Of a stretch of 64,000 bases of DNA, positions 50,593 through 57,955 are shown piece by piece. The DNA is taken from contig JADJXL010000028.1 in assembly GCA_016715885.1 (NCBI GenBank), positions 930,001 to 994,000 of the forward strand. The letters run 5' to 3'. The notes under the pieces were generated by a model. The model was not told the origin of the DNA, searched no databases, and saw nothing but the letters and a program-made list of their open reading frames with translations. The stretch is from Polyangiaceae bacterium. GTDB lineage: Bacteria; Myxococcota_A; Polyangia; Polyangiales; Polyangiaceae. The first letter of the stretch is position 1; every line of letters starts with the position of its first letter. A program made the translations under genes and the position numbers.

Positions 50593-53400
50593 ATGCAATC
50601 ACGAAAATACCTTCTTTCGGCAGCGATGCTCGCCGGACTGGTCATGGGATCGACTGGATGTGAAGTGATCTCTTCCGTCGATCGAAGCCAGATTGGGAAT
50701 ACCGGCGGCAGCGGCGGCATGGGGGGCTCCGGTGGTTCCGGCGGCTCGATGATGTGCGTCCCCGAAGACGACCAGAACGAGTGCACGGATGACGTGTGCA
50801 ACGCCGACAATACGACAGCGCACAACCCGAAAGCCGCGGGTGAACCGTGTACGACGGGCGGCAGCCAATGCGATGGCAATGGGCAATGTGTCGAGTGCAT
50901 CGTGGCAACGGACTGTCCCGGCATGGATGACGCCTGCCAAACGCGCACGTGTACCGCAGGCGTTTGCGGCATGGACTTCACCGCCGCCGACACGCCGACA
51001 CCGACGCAAACCGCGGGCGATTGCAAGATCGAAGTGTGCGATGGCAGCGGCTTGGCCATCCAAAACAACGACGACACCGACGTTCCCGACGACAGCGAGG
51101 CCTGCACGACGGACACGTGTGACATGGGCACGCCGTCACACACGAACGTGGCGCAAGGCAGCGATTGCACGCCTCCTGGAGGACCCGACCCGCTCGTGTG
51201 CAACGACATGGGCCAGTGCGTCGGATGCAACGTCGCAGCAGATTGTCCCGGCACCGACGACGAGTGCTCGACGCGAACGTGCGACATGGGCGTGTGCGGC
51301 GTGTCGTTCACCGCGAAGGATACACCCGTCGCGGCGCAGACGCCGAACGACTGCCTCGTGCATGTCTGCGACGGCGCAGGCAACTTCGTCGACATTGCCG
51401 ACGACGCGGACGTACCGCTCGACGATGGTAACGCGTGCACGACGGAAGCGTGTGCCGGTGGGATGCCGATGCATCCGAACGCGGCCGACGGGGCGCTGTG
51501 CAGCGACGGCGATGGCTGCACGCAAACCGATACGTGTCAGATGGGCGTCTGCACCGGGGCAAACCCCGTCGTCTGCGCAGCTTCCGATCAGTGTCACGAC
51601 GCTGGCATGTGCGATCCGATGACCGGCATGTGCTCCGATCCTGCGAAGATGGACGGCACCGCGTGCGACGACAGCGACGCGTGCACGCAGGCGGATACGT
51701 GTCAAGCAGGCGCTTGTACCGGGGCGGATCCCATCGTTTGCATGGCGTCCGACCAGTGTCACGACGTCGGCACGTGCGACCCGATGACCGGCATGTGCTC
51801 CGATCCTGCCAAGATGGACGGCTCGATGTGCGACGACAGCGACGCGTGCACGCAGACCGATGCGTGCCAAGCTGGCGTGTGCACCGGGGCAAACCCCGTC
51901 GTCTGCATGGCATCCGACCAGTGTCACGACGTCGGCTCCTGCGATCCGGGCACCGGCACGTGCTCCGATCCGGTCAAGATGGACGGCTCGATGTGCGACG
52001 ACAGCGATGCATGCACGCAGGCCGATTCGTGCCAAGCTGGCGTGTGCACCGGGGCAAACCCGGTCGTCTGCATGGCATCCGATCAGTGTCACGTCGCGGG
52101 CACATGCGATCCGATGACCGGTACATGCGATGATCCGAATGCGCCCGATGGCACGATGTGCACCCTTGGCGGCTCGGGCGGCGTGTGCTCCGTCGGCGTT
52201 TGCTCGCTCTGCGGCAACGGCTCGCTCGATGCAGGCGAGCAATGCGACGATAGCAATACGACCGGCGGCGACGGCTGCAGCTCGATGTGCCAAATCGAAG
52301 AGATCGAGCCGAATGCCATGTGCGCCGAGGCCACTGCGATCGCGCTATCCGGCTCGCCCCTCAGCGGCTCGGTCGTCGGTGCCATCACGCCACTCGGCGA
52401 CCACGACTGGTACTCGTTCACGCTTCCTGCTGGACCTCCCAGGAGCGTGCGTATCGAGACGTTCGTGGGCGGCTCGGGCATGTGCACCGAACCCAATGGA
52501 ACTGCCGACACCGAGATCTTCTTCTACGCATCCGATTGCACGACCGAGCTCGGTAGCGACGATCAAGACGGCATCGGCAACTGCTCGCTCATCGATCCGG
52601 CTGTCGACAACTTCGCGCAAAACCTTGCGCCCAACACGTATTACGTCCAAACGATCCGGTGGCTCGACAATGCCGTGATCGACCAGTACCAGCTCGTCGT
52701 GACGGTCGTCGGGGAATGCAGCAACGGTGTGGTGGAACCGGGCGAAGCGTGCGACGACGGCGATCTCATGGGCGGCGACGGCTGCAGCGCGACCTGCACC
52801 GTCGAACCTGGTTACACGTGCTCGGGTTCGCCGAGCGTCTGCGCTCCGCCGGAAATCCTCTGCAACGACGGCATGGACAACAACGGCGACGGTTCGATCG
52901 ACGCAGCCGATCCTTCGTGCGCGGTGCCCGCTTACTTCACGCCATGCGGAGGCGGCGAGAGCATGCTCGTCTACCAGGTGCCCGTAGGAACGGATATCCC
53001 TGAAGACCCCACCGTGCTCGACAGCAGCGTCAACGTGGCAGCAGGCGGCAACATCGCTCGCACGGCGATCGCCTTCGACATCACGCACGAGTATGCCGCA
53101 GACGTGGACGTGTACCTCACGCCGCCCGGTGGCGCGCCGCTCGATGCATCCACGGGCAACGGGAGCTTTGGCGTGGACTTCACGGACACGCTGCTCGATT
53201 CGACGTGCGCCGTGCCCATCGACACCGCGACCGATGCAGACGCGCCATTCAGTGCGTGCTACTCGCCGGAGACGTCTTTCGCGACGCTCAACGGAACGCC
53301 CGCCAACGGCCTGTGGACGTTCACGGTGACCGATAACTACGCATTCGCCGACTACGGCACGTTGAACAACTGGCGTCTCATCCTCTGCACGACGCCGTAA
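50593..53400 (+). CDS. Large Cys-repeat lipoprotein with DUF4215 repeat and C-terminal P-domain
   Basis: About 935 residues from ATG 50593. The signal (KYLLSAAMLAGLVMGSTGC) ends in lipobox STGC. A Gly linker precedes two ~85-residue Cys modules (CVECIVATDCPGMDDACQTRTC and its copy CVGCNVAADCPGTDDEC), then four 55-residue Cys repeats (core SDACTQADTCQAGVCTGA). A DUF4215-type repeat follows (CGNGSLDAGEQCDDSNTT; second copy CSNGVVEPGEACDDGDL), and a propeptide-convertase P-domain-like C terminus (VDVYLTPPGG ... GLWTFTVTDNYAFADYGTLN). It is a surface or secreted protein, possibly an adhesin; no enzyme domain is visible. Confidence 0.82.
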   Translation: MQSRKYLLSAAMLAGLVMGSTGCEVISSVDRSQIGNTGGSGGMGGSGGSGGSMMCVPEDDQNECTDDVCNADNTTAHNPKAAGEPCTTGGSQCDGNGQCVECIVATDCPGMDDACQTRTCTAGVCGMDFTAADTPTPTQTAGDCKIEVCDGSGLAIQNNDDTDVPDDSEACTTDTCDMGTPSHTNVAQGSDCTPPGGPDPLVCNDMGQCVGCNVAADCPGTDDECSTRTCDMGVCGVSFTAKDTPVAAQTPNDCLVHVCDGAGNFVDIADDADVPLDDGNACTTEACAGGMPMHPNAADGALCSDGDGCTQTDTCQMGVCTGANPVVCAASDQCHDAGMCDPMTGMCSDPAKMDGTACDDSDACTQADTCQAGACTGADPIVCMASDQCHDVGTCDPMTGMCSDPAKMDGSMCDDSDACTQTDACQAGVCTGANPVVCMASDQCHDVGSCDPGTGTCSDPVKMDGSMCDDSDACTQADSCQAGVCTGANPVVCMASDQCHVAGTCDPMTGTCDDPNAPDGTMCTLGGSGGVCSVGVCSLCGNGSLDAGEQCDDSNTTGGDGCSSMCQIEEIEPNAMCAEATAIALSGSPLSGSVVGAITPLGDHDWYSFTLPAGPPRSVRIETFVGGSGMCTEPNGTADTEIFFYASDCTTELGSDDQDGIGNCSLIDPAVDNFAQNLAPNTYYVQTIRWLDNAVIDQYQLVVTVVGECSNGVVEPGEACDDGDLMGGDGCSATCTVEPGYTCSGSPSVCAPPEILCNDGMDNNGDGSIDAADPSCAVPAYFTPCGGGESMLVYQVPVGTDIPEDPTVLDSSVNVAAGGNIARTAIAFDITHEYAADVDVYLTPPGGAPLDASTGNGSFGVDFTDTLLDSTCAVPIDTATDADAPFSACYSPETSFATLNGTPANGLWTFTVTDNYAFADYGTLNNWRLILCTTP
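51487..52146 (+). repeat. Four 165-bp tandem repeats in the Cys-repeat lipoprotein gene
   Basis: The unit starts (GAC/GAT of Asp-Gly) fall at 51487, 51652, 51817 and 51982 and the next module at 52147, so the period is exactly 165 bp (55 residues). Units 2 to 4 are the most similar, which points to recent copying. Confidence 0.9.
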
Positions 53401-53409
53401 TGCTCTAAA

Positions 53410-53465
53410 GCCGAGCCTCGAGTCATGCGCTCGCTTCTCGAGACCAGTCACGATAGAGGCTCGGC
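53410..53465 (+). terminator. Inverted repeat after the Cys-repeat lipoprotein gene
   Basis: GCCGAGCCTC (53410-53419) is complementary to GAGGCTCGGC (53456-53465). Within the 36-base loop two CTCGAG-like hexamers could pair too. It lies 9 bp after the stop. There is no U-run, so factor-independent termination is not certain. The rest of 53466-53629 shows nothing clear. Confidence 0.4.
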
Positions 53466-53629
53466 CCCCCATACCCCATAAACGCAAACTCGCAGGTGTT
53501 CGCAGCTTCGAATCAAAGTGGGCGAATAAGCTCGACGTCCATCAATCGACCGCGAGCGACATCGGATATCCCATCCATAACGACTTTGGCATGGTCCGTG
53601 TCCACCAGGCACATTGGTTGGCACGTTTC

Positions 53630-54250
53630 TCACGACTTTGGCGAAAGCAACTCCAGGGCGAGGTCATACTTCTCGGCGTTCTCCTCGGTGCGCTCGGGGA
53701 GCCGTTCACGTGCAGTGCGACGATCTATGTCCCACGCGGTGATGGAAGCGCCCCAGGCGAGCAGCAGCCGGATCATCTCGATGTCGAGGAGAGCCGCGGC
53801 ATGGCCGAGGGCATTACAGCCCGTCCCGTCGCCGGGACACTCCTCGATTGTCTTTGCCGCCCCCGCACGCAAGAGCGTCGCGGCCATTTTCAGGTCCCCG
53901 CGCACCACGCACATGGAGATTGGAACATCTCCCACGTCGCTCCTGACGTTTGGGTCGGCTCCCGCGGCCAGAAGCATGAGTGCGGCGTCACGATGCCCAT
54001 CCCAGAGAGCCCGCAGCAGTGGCGTCGCGTCGCGGTTACCCTCCCAGGCATTGCAGTTAGCCCCATGCCGCAGAAGGAGTGCGACAGCTTCAATGTCCCC
54101 GCCCTCCGTAACCTCATAAATTGCGGCGGAAAGGGGGCTCCATTGCGGCTGCTCCGTGCTGCGTTCGTTCGGGTCGTCTCCAGCAGCAAGCAACCGGGCG
54201 AGGGTGTCGAGGTCGTGGGCCTTGATCGCACGATGCACTTTTTCGCTCAT
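53630..54250 (-). CDS. Ankyrin repeat protein, candidate immunity protein
   Basis: About 206 residues from ATG 54250. Ankyrin repeats are visible: IKAHDLDTLARLLAAGDDPNE, SPLSAAIYEVTEGGDIEAVALLLRHGANCN, TPLLRALWDGHRDAALMLLAAGADPN, PISMCVVRGDLKMAATLLRAG and NALGHAAALLDIEMIRLLLAWGA. No signal peptide, so cytoplasmic. It starts 2 bp after the stop of the lipoprotein gene with the Cys-rich C-terminal domain. Ankyrin proteins are known as immunity proteins in some polymorphic toxin loci (Zhang and co-workers' surveys), so that role is the leading hypothesis; a plain scaffold is the alternative. Confidence 0.8.
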   Translation of the reverse strand: MSEKVHRAIKAHDLDTLARLLAAGDDPNERSTEQPQWSPLSAAIYEVTEGGDIEAVALLLRHGANCNAWEGNRDATPLLRALWDGHRDAALMLLAAGADPNVRSDVGDVPISMCVVRGDLKMAATLLRAGAAKTIEECPGDGTGCNALGHAAALLDIEMIRLLLAWGASITAWDIDRRTARERLPERTEENAEKYDLALELLSPKS

Positions 54251-54252
54251 GA

Positions 54253-55194
54253 CTACAGTCCTGACATCGGGTGACCGGGCGCGCAATTTACCACCTTGAG
54301 TGCCTCACACAATTTGACCCCCTTGGTGAGATCGTCAATCTGCTGCGGATGTCCCGAATCGGGTGAGTTCTTGAAGCACTCGTCTTGCACCTTCTGTCGC
54401 GCCGCGATGCACGCCAGCATCGCCGGGATGCGAGCCTTGATCAAGGAGCAGGGATACTCGGGCAGAAAACGCGCGTTTTTGCCCTTATCACTACAGCTCT
54501 TCCCAGGAAATGTCAGCGGATGTTCTGGACAAACCTTGTCCTTGTCGGCTTCCAGGCGAATGCGCTCCACTTCCTCACACGTCTGGTTCGGATACTTTCG
54601 CGGCAGGGCGATCGGGATCGGCGGGGCCGTCGTCGTTGCGGTGGGTTTGGCGGTCGCCATCGGCCAGCCCGTCGTTATCGCGGTAGGTTTGGCCGTAGTC
54701 GCCGCGTGCACGATAATCTGCACGGTGTACACAGAACCAGCCACGACCATGCCCAGCGCGAGCAAACAAGGTGGCGACGCAACGCAAACCGCAAGCGGTA
54801 CTGCCGGATTGCCCAGCAGCATGCGCGATTCCGGCTGTGCAAGCTCGCGATCGAAATTCTCCGAGCGAGGGCGCAGAAGATCGTATTGGGTGAGCGAGCG
54901 GATCGATGCAGCTATGCATTGCTCGAGCTCTTCATCGCCAATGGTGGAATCGACCAGCGTAATGGTCTCGACTTGACCGTTGCTATCGAGCGTCACGTCA
55001 TACTTGACGATATGGTCCGCATCTCGGACGTGATGCGTGTGCTCGAAAGCGCAGCCTTTGATCGGCGCTGCAACGTGCTCGGGAATGTCCGCAACAGGAT
55101 GCTGAACGCCCCCGCATCCCTGAGGCACGAACGCAAAACCCAAGCACACGGTAAAGCCCAATGACAAAGTAAGTCGTTTGATGGTTGGAACCAT
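54253..55194 (-). CDS. Lipoprotein with TonB/AgmX-like N-terminal domain and Cys-rich C-terminal toxin-like domain
   Basis: About 313 residues from ATG 55194, where a signal ends in lipobox PQGC. Residues ~35-100 resemble the AgmX/PglI or TonB C-terminal type domain (VKYDVTLDSNGQVETITLV, EQCIAASIRSL). A hydrophobic helix (PLAVCVASPPCLLALGMVVAG) and a Thr/Pro/Ala linker (~165-200) follow. The last 108 residues have eight Cys and ACIAARQKVQDECF, GHPQQIDDLTKGVKLC, which recalls the Cys-containing C-terminal domain of some polymorphic toxins as I remember it; this is not verified. Its frame continues upstream through the 42-bp repeats to 55392 without a signal; that extension is rejected. Confidence 0.65.
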   Translation of the reverse strand: MVPTIKRLTLSLGFTVCLGFAFVPQGCGGVQHPVADIPEHVAAPIKGCAFEHTHHVRDADHIVKYDVTLDSNGQVETITLVDSTIGDEELEQCIAASIRSLTQYDLLRPRSENFDRELAQPESRMLLGNPAVPLAVCVASPPCLLALGMVVAGSVYTVQIIVHAATTAKPTAITTGWPMATAKPTATTTAPPIPIALPRKYPNQTCEEVERIRLEADKDKVCPEHPLTFPGKSCSDKGKNARFLPEYPCSLIKARIPAMLACIAARQKVQDECFKNSPDSGHPQQIDDLTKGVKLCEALKVVNCAPGHPMSGL

Positions 55195-55252
55195 GGTACG
55201 ATTGCACCCGATGCGGTGCGCCGTGGTCAAGGTGAAACCCGCGCCACCGTTC

Positions 55253-55589
55253 GCTCCGATCGACATCCGAAGATGCCACGTTGTGCCACCGATCGCTCCG
55301 ATCGACATCCGCACGAGCCCATTCGAGCGAACGATCGCTCCGATTGACATCCGCACGAGCCCATTCGAGCGAACATTCGCTCGGATCGACATCCGCTTGA
55401 ACCCACGTCGAACGACCGTTCACTCGAACCGACACCCACGTGAGCCAAATCGAATCATCGTTCACTCGAACCGACATCCACACGAACCACATCGATCAAA
55501 CGTTCACTCGAAAGCGCAAACCGATTGAGCCACACTGTGCCATAGTTCGACCAAAGTGACATCCACACGAGCCCCATTGAACCAACGTT
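55253..55589 (+). repeat. Eight-unit degenerate 42-bp tandem array upstream of the lipoprotein/ankyrin pair
   Basis: Units begin at 55253, 55295, 55337, 55379, 55421, 55463, 55505 and 55548; seven are 42 bp, one is 43 bp. The shared core is a CGACATCCnCACGAGCC-like segment. Neighbours 2 and 3 are nearly identical and identity falls along the array. The array fills most of the 453-bp gap between the lipoprotein gene and the thioesterase gene. It does not have the repeat-spacer form of CRISPR. Confidence 0.85.
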
Positions 55590-55647
55590 GGCCCTTCGCG
55601 CCTTCCCACCATGCTCGTGCACATGCGGTACACAATTAGCGCGTCAA

Positions 55648-56508
55648 TCACTTGCGCCGGCGGATCAAACCTTCCTGGACGGCGCTCGCGACGAGCCGCC
55701 CTTTGCTGTCGAAGAATTGCCCGCGCACGAGACCTCGAGCCCCCGAGGCCGACGGGCTGTCCACCGAATACAAAAGCCATTCGTCGACTCGAAATGGCCT
55801 GTGAAACCACATCGAATGATCGAGCGACGCCACGTGCATTCCTCCGGATAACCAACTCACGCCGTGCGGATCCATGGACGTGCCGAGAAACGCAAAATCG
55901 GATGCATATGCGAGAACATAACGATGTAGTGCTGGGCTATCGGGCAGCGCATCGATGGCACGATACCAAGCATATCGGCGCGGCTCGGTAACGACGGGTC
56001 GCAACGGATTGCGCGGTTCGACGGGACGAATTTCGATGGGCCGTTCGGCCGTGGCAATGGGCCGGAGCGATTCTGGCAATTTGTCGGCGATCGCAAGCGC
56101 CATTTGCCGTTCGGACAGGAGCGCTTCCGGCGCTGGAACATCGGGCATTTCGTCCTGATGCTCGAAACCGCCTTCGTCGACCTGAAACGAAGCCGCAAGG
56201 CTGAAAATGGCTACGCCTTCTTGCACCGCGACGACCCTGCGCGTCGAAAAACTTTTCCCGTCACGCAATCTGTCGACTTGATAAATAATGGGCCTGCGCA
56301 CGTCCCCGGCGCGAAGGAAATATCCGTGCAAAGAATGGACGGGGCGATCCTCGGGTGCCGTTTGCGCCGCCGCAGAAAGCGCTTGACCAAGGACCTGGCC
56401 GCCGAAAATCGCACCCCAACCGAGGTCTTGGCTATGACCACGGAAAAGGTCACGATCGAGGCGTTCCAATGCGAGAAGGGCGATGAGATCAGAGAGGACG
56501 CGTTGCAT
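55648..56508 (-). CDS. tesB: Acyl-CoA thioesterase II (TesB-like)
   Basis: The 286-residue protein has the double hot-dog architecture of TesB. N-terminal half: RGHSQDLGWGAIFGGQVLGQAL and HSLHGYFLRAGD. C-terminal half: SGGMHVASLDHSMWFHRPFRVDEW, DSPSASGARGLVRGQFFDSKG and ASAVQEGLIR. Asp in SLDHS, Ser in PSASG and Gln in VQEGL correspond to the Asp/Thr-or-Ser/Gln catalytic set of E. coli TesB. It hydrolyses acyl-CoA to free acid and CoA. The gene is the same direction as the lipoprotein pair but separated by the 42-bp array. Confidence 0.92.
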   Translation of the reverse strand: MQRVLSDLIALLALERLDRDLFRGHSQDLGWGAIFGGQVLGQALSAAAQTAPEDRPVHSLHGYFLRAGDVRRPIIYQVDRLRDGKSFSTRRVVAVQEGVAIFSLAASFQVDEGGFEHQDEMPDVPAPEALLSERQMALAIADKLPESLRPIATAERPIEIRPVEPRNPLRPVVTEPRRYAWYRAIDALPDSPALHRYVLAYASDFAFLGTSMDPHGVSWLSGGMHVASLDHSMWFHRPFRVDEWLLYSVDSPSASGARGLVRGQFFDSKGRLVASAVQEGLIRRRK

Positions 56509-56562
56509 TCGTATTGCGAGATATCATGAACCGAGCTTGCACGCCAAACGATCCGTGCGCCA

Positions 56563-57162
56563 TCAAATATCCAGCTCACACGACGTAATCGATTCACGGC
56601 AACACGTCGACGGTCCGCACGACATGCTCGGGCTCGAGATACCCGTGCCGCACACGAATCCCGATTCACATTCGCAAGACGCATCTGCACAACAAATCGC
56701 GCCCACGTGAAATTGGAGCGCTCGCGTTTCGCCCTCGCAAAAATCGACCGAAACCTTCTGTGCATCACCCGTCGCGGCAGGCAACGTGACCGGACAAGCG
56801 AATTCTTTGCCCGGTTCCGCGGTATCTTGCCCCGCAATCACATCGAATGGCGTCACCTCGATCGATATGCGATCGCTCGCTGGTTTTCCCACGTCGCGAC
56901 GCAAAACGAAAGTCGCCGTCGTCGTGCCTTGAACACCCTCGATGTTGATACACAGGCTCTCTATCAATGCGCCCGTCGATTCGTTTGCAATCACCACACG
57001 CACGGCAAGCGGAATCGTCGCAGCCGTAATCGCCGGCACGAGCTTGACCCGCAGATAGCTCGGATCCTGCGATGCATCCGACGAACACCCGGTCCACGCG
57101 AATGCCGGTAATGCGCAAAGGACAAACGGTGCTGCGATTCGAGCGAAATGCCGGCCGCTCAT
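56563..57162 (-). CDS. Lipoprotein at the end of the kinase operon, function unknown
   Basis: About 199 residues from ATG 57162. The signal MSGRHFARIAAPFVLCALPAFAW TGC ends in lipobox WTGC. The body has beta-rich stretches (YLRVKLVPAITAATIPLAVRVVI, TATFVLRRDVG) and a Cys-rich end (CCADASCECESGFVCGTG, CGPSTCCRESITSCELD) with about twelve Cys. No family is recognised. Its start codon shares one base with the stop of the PEGA-domain gene, so the kinase, PEGA and lipoprotein genes are one operon. It may be the extracellular part of a signalling system. Confidence 0.75.
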   Translation of the reverse strand: MSGRHFARIAAPFVLCALPAFAWTGCSSDASQDPSYLRVKLVPAITAATIPLAVRVVIANESTGALIESLCINIEGVQGTTTATFVLRRDVGKPASDRISIEVTPFDVIAGQDTAEPGKEFACPVTLPAATGDAQKVSVDFCEGETRALQFHVGAICCADASCECESGFVCGTGISSPSMSCGPSTCCRESITSCELDI

Positions 57163-57947
57163 CAAAACCTCACGGTAAACGCCGCTGGAATGACACGACC
57201 CACGGTGCTCGGCGGTGGAGCCGCCACAGCCGGAGCATCCGCGGTCGTTACGACGGCGACGACGGCAATCGCGGCACCTGCAGCGACAACGCCACCCACG
57301 GTGCCCCAAAACCAGCCGCGCTTGTAGAAAGGCGGAGGTTCGGGCGGAGGCGCAATGTTGATTTTGGGCGCCGTGAGCACCACGACCGCCTCGGGCCCCG
57401 CAACCGACTGCGCGACCGTGACCGTCTCGTATCCCTCTTTGCGCATGATGAACACGTGCTTGCCCGGGTCGAGCTCGACACGACCATCCGCCGCGACGAT
57501 GAACAACGTGCCATCGATCTCGACGCCGCCATCCGCTGGGTTTCTCCTCAGCTCGACGTGCACGATCTTCGGCGCAACTTCGTCCCGTAATTTCTCGACG
57601 TCTTTCTGCAATGCGGGCTTCAGAGGTTTGTCGTCGACTCCGCGGGCAAGCAGCTCCTCCGCGATCCGTTTGGCCTCGACGTACCTACCAAGAGCTCGAA
57701 GCGTGACCGCCATGTTGAACCGCACGGACGCGGAATGGACGAGCTTGTCGGACTTCTTGAACGCATCGAGCGCCTCGGACCACCGGCTCTCGTCGCTCAG
57801 CGCAAGACCTTGATCGAAGAGCGCACGCGCCTCTTGTTCTTCGGGCGAAAGCTTGCCACCTGCCGCAATTGCAGGTGTTTGTCCCAAGAGAAGGGCACAC
57901 AGCGGAGCGAGGACAAACCACCGGAGGTGCGGCTGTCGCCTGGGCAT
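57162..57947 (-). CDS. TPR plus PEGA domain membrane protein
   Basis: About 261 residues from ATG 57947. After a signal peptide (LAPLCALLLGQTPAIAA) comes a TPR-like helical region (EEQEARALFDQGLALSDESRWSEALDAFKKSDKLV), then a PEGA-like domain (HVELRRNPADGGVEIDGTLF, ADGRVELDPGKHVFIMRKEGYETV), a Pro-rich spacer, and one C-terminal membrane helix (GTVGGVVAAGAAIAVVAVV). PEGA domains occur in S-layer and surface-binding proteins. It follows the kinase gene closely (8 bp from its stop to this ATG) and precedes a lipoprotein, so a role in kinase signalling is inferred. A TTG at 57959 would overlap the kinase stop. Confidence 0.82.
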   Translation of the reverse strand: MPRRQPHLRWFVLAPLCALLLGQTPAIAAGGKLSPEEQEARALFDQGLALSDESRWSEALDAFKKSDKLVHSASVRFNMAVTLRALGRYVEAKRIAEELLARGVDDKPLKPALQKDVEKLRDEVAPKIVHVELRRNPADGGVEIDGTLFIVAADGRVELDPGKHVFIMRKEGYETVTVAQSVAGPEAVVVLTAPKINIAPPPEPPPFYKRGWFWGTVGGVVAAGAAIAVVAVVTTADAPAVAAPPPSTVGRVIPAAFTVRF

Positions 57948-57955
57948 ACGACGAA

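Noticed and set aside
51136..52293. 385-codon minus-strand frame over the 165-bp repeats, and 380 codons at 52345-53487
   Set aside because: Antisense shadow of repeats; the repeat unit length divisible by three keeps it open.
54998..55492. Frames across the 42-bp array (164 codons, or the 379-codon extension of the lipoprotein)
   Set aside because: They contain only the repeat translation and would put the lipoprotein signal peptide in mid-protein; the ATG at 55194 is a better start.
55253..55589. CRISPR array
   Set aside because: Period is constant and whole units are similar to each other; there are no unique spacers and no cas genes.
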